Source: Robiginitalea aurantiaca (GTDB taxonomy: Bacteria; Bacteroidota; Bacteroidia; Flavobacteriales; Flavobacteriaceae). Taken from it: DNA of 64,000 bases. Location of the stretch: contig NZ_JAUDUY010000005.1 of the NCBI RefSeq assembly GCF_030380815.1, positions 1 to 64,000 on the forward strand, given 5' to 3'. The notes below the pieces were generated by a model that saw nothing but the letters and a program-made list of their open reading frames with translations, was not told the DNA's origin and ran no database searches. Made by a program: the position numbers and the translations under genes. Shown one piece after another: positions 24,954 through 32,980 of this stretch (positions within the stretch are counted from its first letter, which is position 1; each line of letters opens with the position of its first letter).

Positions 24954-24997
24954 CAAAAAACCCCGCCAATCCCCAATTTTGGAATGGGACGGGGTTT
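24954..24997 (-). terminator. Intrinsic terminator on the minus strand
   Basis: Outer stem AAACCCCG/CGGGGTTT with further internal pairing (TCCC/GGGA, CCAA/TTGG), followed on the minus strand by six T residues. No annotated minus-strand gene ends near it (the closest stop is at 25486, beyond an opposing gene), so it probably ends an unannotated transcript. Confidence 0.75.
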
Positions 24998-25107
24998 CGA
25001 TCACTGACTGGCCCTACAAAACACTAACCATTAACTAAAGAACAAAGCCGGGTCAGAGACTTCTTGTGTGCCTTATATTAAAGACGAAGGGAATCGAAGT
25101 TCGTTAC
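24954..25107 (-). ncRNA. Candidate small RNA on the minus strand
   Basis: On the minus strand GTAAC (25107-25103) and CGTCTTTA (from 25086) resemble the ECF-type promoters of the sigma gene at 15.4 kb but with a spacer one nucleotide shorter. About 90 nt later comes a segment containing GGTTAG and then a terminator at 24997-24954, giving a transcript of about 120 nt. Alternatively this terminator could end read-through antisense transcription from the sodium:solute symporter gene. No coding frame longer than a few codons is present. Confidence 0.3.
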
Positions 25108-25132
25108 ACCGGTTAACAGTATTTAACAGCCT

Positions 25133-25507
25133 ATGAGAAATACCCTGGTTTTTGGGGCATCTTCCAAACCGAGCAGATATAGCTATATCGCCATTGAACG
25201 ACTCGTTGATGCAGAACTGCCAACTTTGGCTTTTGGATTGCGGGCGGGAAGCGTCAAGGGCGTACAAATACAGACTTCCCTGGAAGGTATTGAGGAGGTG
25301 CATACCCTTACTCTTTATATGCGTCCATCCAGACAGGTTCCTTTTTACGATGCGATCATTGCCATGCGTCCGGAACGGGTCATTTTTAACCCGGGAACAG
25401 AGAATCCCGAGTTTTATGGGTTGCTCCGTAATGAGGGAATCGAAGTAGTGGTAGCCTGTACGCTGGTCATGCTTTCCATGCGGACCTATTTCCCGGACAC
25501 GGTCTGA
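25133..25507 (+). CDS. CoA-binding domain protein
   Basis: 124 residues with a Rossmann-like CoA-binding fold: [20 protein letters not shown] at the N-terminus, then ALRAGS-like [12 protein letters not shown], and [12 protein letters not shown] as the second nucleotide-binding loop. It matches the small YccU-like CoA-binding group rather than the large acetyl-CoA synthetase subunits. Its biochemical role is not established. The last 22 nt overlap the 3' end of the sodium:solute symporter gene on the opposite strand. There is no signal peptide, so it is cytosolic. Confidence 0.87.
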   Translation: MRNTLVFGASSKPSRYSYIAIERLVDAELPTLAFGLRAGSVKGVQIQTSLEGIEEVHTLTLYMRPSRQVPFYDAIIAMRPERVIFNPGTENPEFYGLLRNEGIEVVVACTLVMLSMRTYFPDTV

Positions 25508-26967
25508 GTTTTGGGAATCCGAATAAGCCAGAGACCTATAAAGGTAAGTAGCCCGTTCAGGGGAAGGAGTTCATACCCTATCTGATATCCGCCAAGCCAA
25601 TCCTGTGGCAGGTTGGCAATGCCCACTACACTAAAGATGACAAGCAGAGCGACGATCCACACCAAGTTGTCCCTGAGTTTGTAGGATGTAAGTATTCCAA
25701 AAGAGAATAAGCCGAGTAATGGGCCGTAGGTATACGTGGCCACGGTCAGCAGTCCGTCGATGACATTGCGATCCAATACGTATTTAAAAAGGATTACGAC
25801 CGCTATTAGGAGCAAACTCATCCCGATATGGGTCCGTTTTCTCAGGGTCTTTTTACGGGGTTCCGGTAGGTGTTCCATGCCCAAAAAGTCGATGCAAAAT
25901 GAAGTGGTCAGAGAGGTAAGAGCGCTATCTGCACTGCTGTAGGCTGCCGCGATCAGCCCGAGTAAAAAAGTTATGGCCACTCCCAGACCCAAACCACTAT
26001 TGAGAGCGATTTCGGGAAAAAGCAGGTCTGTTCTGGGTTTGCCATCCATTATAGGCATTCCGATATTGATAGCATCGGCGTATATAAAGAGCAGGGCACC
26101 CAAGAGGAGGAATAGAAAATTCACAATCACCAAAACCAGGCTAAAGGAAATCATGTTTTTACGCGCATCTTTAAGGCTCTTGCAGGTGAGGTTTTTCTGC
26201 ATCATGTCCTGATCGAGTCCGGTCATGCAAATAGTGATAAACATCCCTCCGAGAAATGATTTGACCAGATGATTTCGCGCATTCCAATCTGAGGTAAACC
26301 AAATTTTATTATAGTCCCTGAGTTCTTCTGAATTTAGAAAATCAATGAGATTCCACCCGAGTTTCTGATTGATAAAATAGATGGAAAGGCCTACAGAACA
26401 AAGCATGAAGAGGGTCTGCAGGGTATCGGTCCAGACAATGGTTTTTATGCCACCCCGGAAAGTGTACACCCAGATGAGCACTATGGAAAGTACGACAGTA
26501 AGTTCGAAGGGTACCCCCCAGGCATCAAACACAAATTGTTGCAGGACGATAGCGACTAAAAAAAGCCTGAAAGAGGCTCCGAGAACCCTGGAGATAAAAA
26601 AGGACAGGGCACCCAGCTTATAACTATGCCAGCCGAATCGTTCCTCCAGGTATTCATAGATGGAGGTAACGTTCATCCGATAATAAATGGGCAGCAAAAC
26701 AAAAGCGATCACAAAGTATCCGGCCAGGTAACCAAATACGACCTGCATATATGAAAAAGAAGTCGCTTCTACACTTCCGGGTACAGATATGAAGGTTACA
26801 CCGGAGAGTGAGGCACCAATCATCCCGAAGGCGACCAAAAACCAGGGAGCCGATTTACCGGCCCGAAAAAAGTCCTCGTTAGAGTCGTTCCGTCCCGTAA
26901 AATATGAAATGAGAAGGAGCAGGAGAAAGTAAATACCGATCAGGAGTAGGATATGTATCGGAGTCAT
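25486..26967 (-). CDS. Sodium:solute symporter family protein
   Basis: 493 residues with about 13 hydrophobic segments. An N-terminal [19 protein letters not shown], then [14 protein letters not shown] and the later [20 protein letters not shown] (the Na+-site region of the LeuT-fold SSS family), identify it. SSS transporters couple Na+ entry to uptake of sugars, amino acids, vitamins or carboxylates; the substrate cannot be read from the sequence. It is a single gene, divergent from recR, and its 3' end overlaps the CoA-binding gene by 22 nt. Confidence 0.93.
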   Translation of the reverse strand: MTPIHILLLIGIYFLLLLLISYFTGRNDSNEDFFRAGKSAPWFLVAFGMIGASLSGVTFISVPGSVEATSFSYMQVVFGYLAGYFVIAFVLLPIYYRMNVTSIYEYLEERFGWHSYKLGALSFFISRVLGASFRLFLVAIVLQQFVFDAWGVPFELTVVLSIVLIWVYTFRGGIKTIVWTDTLQTLFMLCSVGLSIYFINQKLGWNLIDFLNSEELRDYNKIWFTSDWNARNHLVKSFLGGMFITICMTGLDQDMMQKNLTCKSLKDARKNMISFSLVLVIVNFLFLLLGALLFIYADAINIGMPIMDGKPRTDLLFPEIALNSGLGLGVAITFLLGLIAAAYSSADSALTSLTTSFCIDFLGMEHLPEPRKKTLRKRTHIGMSLLLIAVVILFKYVLDRNVIDGLLTVATYTYGPLLGLFSFGILTSYKLRDNLVWIVALLVIFSVVGIANLPQDWLGGYQIGYELLPLNGLLTFIGLWLIRIPKTQTVSGK

Positions 26968-27073
26968 AGGGGTTGCAATGCAATCAATACCCTTGTGGTT
27001 TAAAGCCGGCAGGCCGTGCGTAAAAAGGGGTATTTTATTTTGAGGCCAAAGTACAAAACTTAAAATAGATACG

Positions 27074-27081
27074 TAGTTTTG
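27074..27081 (+). promoter_or_regulatory. Bacteroidota -7 promoter element for recR
   Basis: TAGTTTTG matches TAnnTTTG and ends 5 nt before a GTG (27087) and 11 nt before an ATG (27093) in the same frame. The predicted transcript begins at about the GTG, so recR mRNA has either no leader or one of a few nucleotides. Confidence 0.5.
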
Positions 27082-27092
27082 TAGCTGTGGAA

Positions 27093-27704
27093 ATGTCGTC
27101 CAAACTGTTGGAGAAAGCTGTCTCGGAAATGGCCCACCTACCCGGTATCGGGAGGCGTACGGCCCTGAGACTTGTCTTGCACCTGTTGCGTCAACCCCAG
27201 GGTCAAACGGAATCCCTGGCCGATGCCCTTCTGGAATTCAGAACCCAGATCCGCCAGTGTAAGGAATGTCACAACATTTCGGATGCAGCGTGTTGTGAAA
27301 TATGCAGCAGCCCAAAGCGCGACAGGTCCATGGTTTGTGTGGTAGAGGATATCCGGGATGTGATGGCTATCGAGAACACGGGTCATTACAGAGGTCTGTA
27401 CCATGTACTTGGCGGAAAGATATCCCCTATGGAAGGTATGGGTCCCCATGACCTCACCATAGGATCGCTCGTCAGCAAGGTAAAGGAAGGAGAAATCAGG
27501 GAATTGATATTTGCCCTGAGTGCGACCATGGAAGGGGACACTACAAACTTCTATATTTACCGACAATTGGAGGGCCTTCCCGTAAAGCTTTCCACAATAG
27601 CCAGAGGAATACCCGTGGGAGATGAGTTGGAGTACGCCGATGAGGTTACCCTGGGCAGGTCAATCGTCCAGAGAATACCATTTGAAGGCTCTTTGAAAGG
27701 GTAA
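27093..27704 (+). CDS. recR: Recombination protein RecR
   Basis: 203 residues from the ATG at 27093 (a GTG two codons upstream is possible). RecR works with RecO and RecF to load RecA at gaps. The N-terminal HhH ([20 protein letters not shown]), the zinc finger ([16 protein letters not shown]) and the Toprim domain ([20 protein letters not shown]; then PMEGMGP) are all present, with the C-terminal [10 protein letters not shown]. Divergent from the symporter gene and first in a plus-strand block extending to the amidase. Confidence 0.97.
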   Translation: MSSKLLEKAVSEMAHLPGIGRRTALRLVLHLLRQPQGQTESLADALLEFRTQIRQCKECHNISDAACCEICSSPKRDRSMVCVVEDIRDVMAIENTGHYRGLYHVLGGKISPMEGMGPHDLTIGSLVSKVKEGEIRELIFALSATMEGDTTNFYIYRQLEGLPVKLSTIARGIPVGDELEYADEVTLGRSIVQRIPFEGSLKG

Positions 27705-27743
27705 TACCTCGAAAATTTATCAATAAATTGAGGGTGATTTTAT

Positions 27744-27751
27744 TATTTTTG
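27744..27751 (+). promoter_or_regulatory. Bacteroidota -7 promoter element for the E2 gene
   Basis: TATTTTTG matches TAnnTTTG and lies 37 nt before the ATG of the acyltransferase gene, giving a leader of about 33 nt. No exact -33 TTTG at the usual distance. Confidence 0.5.
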
Positions 27752-27788
27752 CAAAAAATATCGTTAATAAAGGAATCTGAGTACGAAT

Positions 27789-29135
27789 ATGTCAAAATTT
27801 GAACTGAAATTACCGCAAATGGGGGAGAGTGTAGCTGAAGCCACACTGACCTCCTGGTTGAAGGAAGTGGGAGATTCCATTGAAGCAGATGAAGCCGTAT
27901 TTGAAATTGCAACAGATAAGGTGGATTCCGAAGTACCCAGTGAAGTGGATGGTGTGCTCCTGGAGAAGTGCTTTGAGGTTGACGATGTTATTAAAGTGGG
28001 ACAGGTTGTAGCCGTTATTGAGGTCGCCGGAGACAGCGACGGTACAGCTGACAGTAAGGCCGTCCAGACTACTGAAAAGGCCGCTGAAACTCCTCAGGCA
28101 GTTCCCGAAGTCATTCAGACCGTTGTAGCTGCAAAGGAAATAACAACCCCTGCTCAAACTCCTGCCAAATCTACGGGCACAGAACGTTTTTATTCGCCCC
28201 TTGTTCGGAATATGGCCAGAGAAGAGGGTATTGGTCAGGAAGAACTGGACGCGATTCCGGGATCCGGAGCCGCTGGTCGGCTGACCAAGGATGATATGCT
28301 CGCATACATTGGGAATCGTAAACAGGCTCCTGCATCTGGCGGAAAAATCCCCGAGACCAAAACAGCTTCAGAACCTGTTCACAAGCCCGAATCCCCTGCA
28401 CAGAAAACCCCGGTTCCCACCGGAAAGGGTGATGAAAAAATCCCGATGACGCGTATGGGCAAGCTCATCGCCAAACACATGACAGACAGTGTGGCCACCT
28501 CGGCCCACGTCCAGAGTTTTGTGGAGGTTGATGTAACCAATGTCGTCGAGTGGCGTAATAAAGTAAAGGATGCATTCCAGAAACGGGAAGGTGAAAAACT
28601 CACGTTTACCCCTATATTTATGGAAGCTGTGGCCATAGCGCTCAAAAAGTACCCGATGATGAATATCGCCGTGGATGGTGATGCGATTATCAAAAGACGA
28701 AACATTAACCTGGGTATGGCAGCAGCCCTGGGCGATGGCAACCTTATTGTCCCGGTGATCAAAAATGCCGATCAGCTGAATCTCGTCGGAATGGCAAAAG
28801 CCGTTAATGATTTGGCCAGTCGCGCACGAAATAATGCTCTTAAACCTGATGAAATTCAGGACGGTACTTATACGGTAACCAATGTAGGCACCTTTGGCAG
28901 TGTTTTTGGCACCCCTATTATCAACCAGCCACAGGTAGGAATACTCGCCCTTGGGGCCATTCGGAAGATTCCATCCGTCATTGAAACGCCATCCGGGGAT
29001 TTTATCGGCATTCGCTCAAAAATGTTCCTGTCACACAGCTATGACCATCGGGTAGTAAACGGTGCGCTGGGTGGAATGTTTGTCAAGTCCGTTGCCGATT
29101 ACCTCGAGGCATGGGACGTGAATCGGGAAATCTAA
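27789..29135 (+). CDS. Dihydrolipoamide acyltransferase (E2 of a 2-oxoacid dehydrogenase)
   Basis: 448 residues. Domains in order: lipoyl domain with lipoylated K44 (IATDKVDSEVPSEVDG), an Ala/Pro/Thr-rich linker, the peripheral subunit-binding domain (FYSPLVRNMAREEGIGQEEL, about 135-175), another linker, and the acyltransferase domain with catalytic His420 (SHSYDHRVVNGALG). It forms the core of a multi-enzyme complex that transfers acyl groups to CoA. One lipoyl domain and the GMFVKSVADYLE end fit a branched-chain-type E2, though 2-oxoglutarate or pyruvate use cannot be excluded. No E1 or E3 gene is nearby. Confidence 0.92.
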   Translation: MSKFELKLPQMGESVAEATLTSWLKEVGDSIEADEAVFEIATDKVDSEVPSEVDGVLLEKCFEVDDVIKVGQVVAVIEVAGDSDGTADSKAVQTTEKAAETPQAVPEVIQTVVAAKEITTPAQTPAKSTGTERFYSPLVRNMAREEGIGQEELDAIPGSGAAGRLTKDDMLAYIGNRKQAPASGGKIPETKTASEPVHKPESPAQKTPVPTGKGDEKIPMTRMGKLIAKHMTDSVATSAHVQSFVEVDVTNVVEWRNKVKDAFQKREGEKLTFTPIFMEAVAIALKKYPMMNIAVDGDAIIKRRNINLGMAAALGDGNLIVPVIKNADQLNLVGMAKAVNDLASRARNNALKPDEIQDGTYTVTNVGTFGSVFGTPIINQPQVGILALGAIRKIPSVIETPSGDFIGIRSKMFLSHSYDHRVVNGALGGMFVKSVADYLEAWDVNREI

Positions 29136-29159
29136 ATCAGACTTTAAACAGTAACGGGT

Positions 29160-29933
29160 ATGAAATTGAATTTAAGCAGACCGATCTGTTTTTTTGATTT
29201 GGAGACCACCGGAACGAATGTGGCTACGGATCGCATCGTAGAGATGGCCATTTTGAAGGCGTATCCAAACGGGAATACGGAGAGTAAGCGATGGTTGATC
29301 AATCCGGAGATGCCTATTCCCCCAGAAGTTACCGCCATCCATGGAATTACAGATGAGCAGGTGGCGCAGGAACCTACTTTTAAAGAGCGATCCCGGGAAA
29401 TACAACAAATGATACAGGGCTGCGACCTCGCAGGGTTTAACTCAAACCGTTTTGATATACCACTTCTGGCGGAAGAACTTTTAAGGGCTGGTTTGGATTT
29501 CGACATGAAAAATACGGTTGCTGTAGATGTGCAGACCATTTTTCACAAAAAGGAAAAGCGGACCTTGGAGGCAGCCTATCAGTTTTATTGCGATAAAACC
29601 CTCACCGATGCCCACAGTGCTGAAGCAGATACACAAGCCACCTATGAGGTGCTTCTGGCGCAACTTGAGCGGTATCCGGATCTTGAGAACGATGTGAAAT
29701 CCCTGGCGGCCTTCTCGACGCATTCTGAGTTTGTAGATTTTGCCGGGTTTATTCGAAAGGATAAATCGGGAGACCCGGTTTTTGGTTTTGGAAAACACAA
29801 GGGACGCAAAGTAACCGAGGTGCTCGAGGCAGAACCCGGGTATTTTGGCTGGCTGCTGAATGCCGATTTCCCAAGGTACACCAAAAAGGTTCTTACCCAG
29901 ATCCGACTGGCCGCTATGAACACAAAATTATAG
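29160..29933 (+). CDS. DEDDh 3'-5' exonuclease with C-terminal DUF3820-like domain
   Basis: 257 residues. The exonuclease domain (1-170) shows ExoI FFDLETTGTN (catalytic D13, E15), ExoII AGFNSNRFDIPLL and ExoIII with HSAEADTQATYEV, as in the proofreading subunit of DNA polymerase III. After a linker, VFGFGKHKGRKVTEVLEAEP and YFGWLLNADFP form a DUF3820-like small domain seen fused to exonucleases in Bacteroidota. Likely acts in DNA repair or proofreading. It starts 24 nt after the E2 gene. Confidence 0.92.
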   Translation: MKLNLSRPICFFDLETTGTNVATDRIVEMAILKAYPNGNTESKRWLINPEMPIPPEVTAIHGITDEQVAQEPTFKERSREIQQMIQGCDLAGFNSNRFDIPLLAEELLRAGLDFDMKNTVAVDVQTIFHKKEKRTLEAAYQFYCDKTLTDAHSAEADTQATYEVLLAQLERYPDLENDVKSLAAFSTHSEFVDFAGFIRKDKSGDPVFGFGKHKGRKVTEVLEAEPGYFGWLLNADFPRYTKKVLTQIRLAAMNTKL

Positions 29934-29968
29934 CCACCCGGGCTCTCCGGGATTTCAAATATTTTCGA

Positions 29969-30580
29969 ATGAAACTCATTTGTGCCGGGCGCAACTACGC
30001 CGAACATATCGAAGAATTAGAGAATAGTCGACCGGAATCCCCTGTCCTGTTTATAAAACCAGACTCTGCAATTCTTCCTCGAGAACAGGACTTTTTTATC
30101 CCGGAATTTTCAAATTCCATTCATTATGAAGTCGAACTTCTGGTAAAAATCAAAAAAGTTGGAAAACATATCAGCGAGGCTTTCGCGTCCAGATACTACG
30201 ATGAGATTTCCCTGGGGATTGACTTCACGGCCCGGGACCTGCAGAATGAATTAAAGTCGAAAGGTCTGCCCTGGGAAAAAGCGAAAGGCTTTGACGGGGC
30301 AGCTGTTATTGGCAACTGGGTACCGAAAGACAGGTTCGGCGACCTCAAGGAACTGAATTTCACACTGGAGAAGAACGGGAGTGTTGTTCAGCAAGGCAAT
30401 ACGGCACATATGCTTTGGAGCGTTGACCAGTTAATCGCTTATGCCTCAACCTTTTTTACCCTAAAAAAGGGAGATATCCTGTTTACGGGAACACCTGCCG
30501 GGGTTGGACAGGTGGCACCAAATGATTATCTTACAGGTAAGTTGGAAGGGGAAATGTTGTTTTCTTTAAACGTGCGTTGA
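29969..30580 (+). CDS. Fumarylacetoacetate hydrolase family protein
   Basis: 203 residues. The FAH fold binds Mg2+ and cleaves or isomerises C-C bonds in diketo-acid substrates. The metal ligands are the Glu pair in HYEVELLVKI and the Asp in LGIDFTARDLQ; GKGFDGAAVIG-like AKGFDGAAVIGNW and GDILFTGTPAGVG complete the family signature. The short form resembles acylpyruvase/YcgM-type enzymes rather than mammalian fumarylacetoacetase. The substrate is uncertain. It is followed by the Hpt gene 1 nt after the stop. Confidence 0.9.
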   Translation: MKLICAGRNYAEHIEELENSRPESPVLFIKPDSAILPREQDFFIPEFSNSIHYEVELLVKIKKVGKHISEAFASRYYDEISLGIDFTARDLQNELKSKGLPWEKAKGFDGAAVIGNWVPKDRFGDLKELNFTLEKNGSVVQQGNTAHMLWSVDQLIAYASTFFTLKKGDILFTGTPAGVGQVAPNDYLTGKLEGEMLFSLNVR

Positions 30581-30581
30581 T

Positions 30582-30920
30582 ATGATTTACGGATTGAACA
30601 AGATTAATGAAATGGCTGAGGGGGATTCGGATTTCATCAATTCGGTGATTGGTGTTTTTCTCGAAGAAGTCCCGGATGATTTGAAAACACTGGAGGCAGC
30701 TGTAAACTCCGGGGATTTCCAGCAGATTTACCAGCTCTCCCACAAGCTTAAGCCGAACGTGGACTTACTGGAAATGGAGTCGACCCGTGCCCTTGCGCTC
30801 GAGATGGAGACCATGGGTAAAAACCAGGAGGACCTCGAAGGCATCAGAGCCCGTTTTACACGTCTAAAACAGGATGTCGATCAGGCTGTTGTCGAATTAA
30901 AGCGGGACTTCGACCAGTAA
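30582..30920 (+). CDS. Stand-alone Hpt (histidine phosphotransfer) protein
   Basis: 112 residues, a single four-helix Hpt domain. The phospho-accepting His54 lies in YQLSHKLKPNV, the canonical HxxKP context. It relays phosphate between a hybrid histidine kinase and a response regulator. No kinase or regulator gene is in this window, so its partners are encoded elsewhere. It lies between the FAH gene and cinA; its stop codon shares a base with the cinA start. Confidence 0.88.
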   Translation: MIYGLNKINEMAEGDSDFINSVIGVFLEEVPDDLKTLEAAVNSGDFQQIYQLSHKLKPNVDLLEMESTRALALEMETMGKNQEDLEGIRARFTRLKQDVDQAVVELKRDFDQ

Positions 30921-32167
30921 TGCGGGCAGAAATCGTCACCATTGGCGATGAGATTCTCATCGGTCAGATCGTAGATACAAATTCTGCATTTCTCGCTTCC
31001 GAGCTCCGGAAAACAGGTATAGCCGTACATCAGATTTCATCGGTACAGGACGAGAGAGCTCATATCCTCACAGCCTTAAAAGAAGCCGAATCCAGGGCCG
31101 ACCTCATTATCATCACCGGGGGCCTGGGTCCCACAAGGGACGATATCACCAAACGCGTACTCTGTGAATACTTTGATGACAAGCTCATCGAGGATCCCGA
31201 TGTACTGGGGCATATCGAACACCTTTTCAGTACCTATATAACCACTCCAATTTCCGATCTGAACCGAAGGCAGGCACTTGTGCCTTCAAAGGCTGAGGTC
31301 CTGAAGAATGCGTATGGTACGGCTCCGGGGATGTGGATGGAAGGGTCCAATGCGATTTTTGTTTCCCTGCCCGGTGTACCCTTCGAAATGAAGCACCTTT
31401 TTATGGATCAGGTCAGGCCGCGCATTCTATCCTCTTTTACCCTACCGGTTTTACTCCAGCGTACCTTGATCACCTATGGTTTAGGAGAGAGTGCGATAGC
31501 TGAACGCATTGAGGATTGGGAGGACGATTTGCCCGGTCACATGAAATTGGCATACCTGCCGAACCTGGGGCGGGTGAGGTTAAGACTATCAATTTCGGGC
31601 ACGGATTTGGAGGCTTTGGAAAAAGAACTCAATTCCCGCACAGCGAGTTTAAAATCGAGAATTTCGGATATCCTCTTTGGTGAGGAAGACGGAGAGGCCC
31701 TCGAGGAGACCTTAAAAAAATCCTTTACCAGTCGAAAGATGACCCTTGCAACGGCTGAGAGTTTTACAGGAGGCCGGATCGCTTCTCAAATTACTTCAGT
31801 TCCGGGAGCCTCGGCCTATTTCAAAGGGAGTATAGTCAGCTATGCCACGGCGGTCAAAACAGATGTCCTGCGTATACCGGAAGAACTGGTCAGGCAACAT
31901 TCCGTGGTGAGTGAACAGGTTGCAAAAGCCATGGCAGAACAGGTTCGCACGCTTATGAATACAGATTTTGCCATAGCCACTACGGGAAATGCGGGCCCGG
32001 ATAAAGGGGATTCTGATTCTCCGATTGGACGTGTTTTTATAGGAATTTCAGGCCCTGATGGAGCCTTTGCGTCTGAATTTACCATGGGAAATCACCGGGA
32101 TCGGATCGTCCAGAAATCGGTGCATAAGGCCATGGAATTGATGCAGCAGGAAATCCTAAAATTCTGA
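30920..32167 (+). CDS. cinA: CinA family protein (nicotinamide-nucleotide amidase)
   Basis: 415 residues, full-length two-domain form. The N-terminal MoCF-like/COG1058 domain (about 1-240) begins MRAEIVTIGDEILIGQIVDT and contains ITGGLGPTRDDIT. The C-terminal amidase domain contains TAESFTGGRIASQITSVPGA and ATTGNAGPDKG. The protein deamidates nicotinamide mononucleotide (pyridine nucleotide recycling) and in some bacteria is competence- or damage-induced. Its ATG overlaps the stop of the Hpt gene by one base. Confidence 0.94.
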   Translation: MRAEIVTIGDEILIGQIVDTNSAFLASELRKTGIAVHQISSVQDERAHILTALKEAESRADLIIITGGLGPTRDDITKRVLCEYFDDKLIEDPDVLGHIEHLFSTYITTPISDLNRRQALVPSKAEVLKNAYGTAPGMWMEGSNAIFVSLPGVPFEMKHLFMDQVRPRILSSFTLPVLLQRTLITYGLGESAIAERIEDWEDDLPGHMKLAYLPNLGRVRLRLSISGTDLEALEKELNSRTASLKSRISDILFGEEDGEALEETLKKSFTSRKMTLATAESFTGGRIASQITSVPGASAYFKGSIVSYATAVKTDVLRIPEELVRQHSVVSEQVAKAMAEQVRTLMNTDFAIATTGNAGPDKGDSDSPIGRVFIGISGPDGAFASEFTMGNHRDRIVQKSVHKAMELMQQEILKF

Positions 32168-32175
32168 AAAAGAAG

Positions 32176-32207
32176 TTTGGGCGTACAATAAAAATGCCGT
32201 AAATTTG
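32176..32207 (+). promoter_or_regulatory. Bacteroidota promoter of the rpmB operon (best match in the window)
   Basis: TTTG at 32176-32179 and TAAATTTG at 32200-32207 separated by 20 nt is a full match to the Bacteroidota consensus (TTTG, 19-21 nt, TAnnTTTG). The leader is about 29 nt. Confidence 0.75.
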
Positions 32208-32239
32208 CACCCTGTTTTGAACTAAGTAATAAAAGCGCA

Positions 32240-32479
32240 ATGTCAAAAGTCTGCGATATCACAGGGAAAAAGGCGATGTTTGGGAACAACGTTTCCTTCT
32301 CCATCAATAAAACGAGAAGACGGTTTGATGTAAACCTTTCTAAAAAGCGGTTTTACATCCCTGAAGAAGATCGATGGATTACCCTTCGGGTATCTACCCG
32401 TGCCCTCAAGGCGATAAATAAGAAAGGAATTTCAGCGGTTTTGAAGGAAGCGAAGCAAAAAGGAATGCTCATAAAGTAA
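32240..32479 (+). CDS. rpmB: 50S ribosomal protein L28 (bL28)
   Basis: 79 residues. [20 protein letters not shown] and [20 protein letters not shown] are the standard L28 sequence. The ribosomal large-subunit protein lies near the tRNA exit site. It is the first gene of rpmB-rpmG-DUF4295, driven by the consensus promoter at 32176-32207. The single N-terminal Cys is the only one, so this is a non-zinc form. Confidence 0.97.
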   Translation: MSKVCDITGKKAMFGNNVSFSINKTRRRFDVNLSKKRFYIPEEDRWITLRVSTRALKAINKKGISAVLKEAKQKGMLIK

Positions 32480-32498
32480 ACTGCTAAAGCGAAGCACC

Positions 32499-32681
32499 AT
32501 GGCAAAAAAAGGCAACAGAGTACAGGTGATACTGGAGTGTACTGAGCATAAGGACTCCGGAATGGCGGGTACTTCCCGATATATCACGACAAAAAATAAA
32601 AAGAACTCCCCTGACCGGATGGAGATCAAAAAGTATAATCCCATCCTCAAAAGGATGACAGTGCATAAAGAGATAAAATAA
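32499..32681 (+). CDS. rpmG: 50S ribosomal protein L33 (bL33)
   Basis: 60 residues. [20 protein letters not shown] and [20 protein letters not shown] fit bL33. Only one Cys remains (LECTEHK), so the zinc ribbon of the C+ paralogue is absent and this is the C- form. It lies 19 nt after rpmB and 7 nt before the DUF4295 gene. Confidence 0.97.
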   Translation: MAKKGNRVQVILECTEHKDSGMAGTSRYITTKNKKNSPDRMEIKKYNPILKRMTVHKEIK

Positions 32682-32688
32682 AAGTATT

Positions 32689-32841
32689 ATGGCAAAGAAA
32701 ACGGTAGCATCCCTTCAGTCTTCCTCAAAGCGTTTGACCAAAGCCATCAAAATGGTTAAATCTAATAAATCAGGTGCCTACACTTTTGTGGAATCAGTTA
32801 TGCCTCCTGAAATGGTAAACGAATGGCTTTCGAGTAAATAG
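32689..32841 (+). CDS. DUF4295 small ribosome-associated protein
   Basis: 50 residues: MAKKTVASLQSSSKRLTKAI then KMVKSNKSGAYTFVESVMPP, ending in NEWLSSK. The family is nearly confined to Bacteroidota and lies after rpmG. From memory, a protein of this family was found as an extra large-subunit protein (bL38) in the Flavobacterium johnsoniae ribosome; I cannot check that here. It is very basic, as expected of an RNA-binding protein, and is followed by a strong terminator. Confidence 0.88.
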   Translation: MAKKTVASLQSSSKRLTKAIKMVKSNKSGAYTFVESVMPPEMVNEWLSSK

Positions 32842-32864
32842 CATTACCATTCATTAAAGCATTG

Positions 32865-32894
32865 AGCCGCCTTCTTCAAAAAGGCGGCTTTTTT
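32865..32894 (+). terminator. Intrinsic terminator of the rpmB operon
   Basis: A 9-bp stem AGCCGCCTT/AAGGCGGCT with a 7-nt loop, then a T-run. It separates the ribosomal genes from ftsY, which has its own promoter element. Confidence 0.88.
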
Positions 32895-32953
32895 ATGCGC
32901 CTCAATCCCAGTTCCATCTGCGAATACCCTTATGTCCAAACCTATTAAAGTAC

Positions 32954-32961
32954 TATCTTTG
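32954..32961 (+). promoter_or_regulatory. Bacteroidota -7 promoter element for ftsY
   Basis: TATCTTTG matches TAnnTTTG and ends 19 nt before the ATG of ftsY, just after the preceding terminator. Confidence 0.5.
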
Positions 32962-32980
32962 AAAGCATAGTGAGTGATCT

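Larger units (their letters stand above)
24751..25132. other. 382-nt intergenic region
   Basis: It contains a hairpin with one G-U pair (24798-24826, GAACCCCGAC/GTCAGGGTTC) without a T-run, and on the minus strand a possible small RNA gene (about 24954-25107) with an intrinsic terminator. No protein-coding gene is evident. The remainder shows nothing I can name. Confidence 0.5.
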
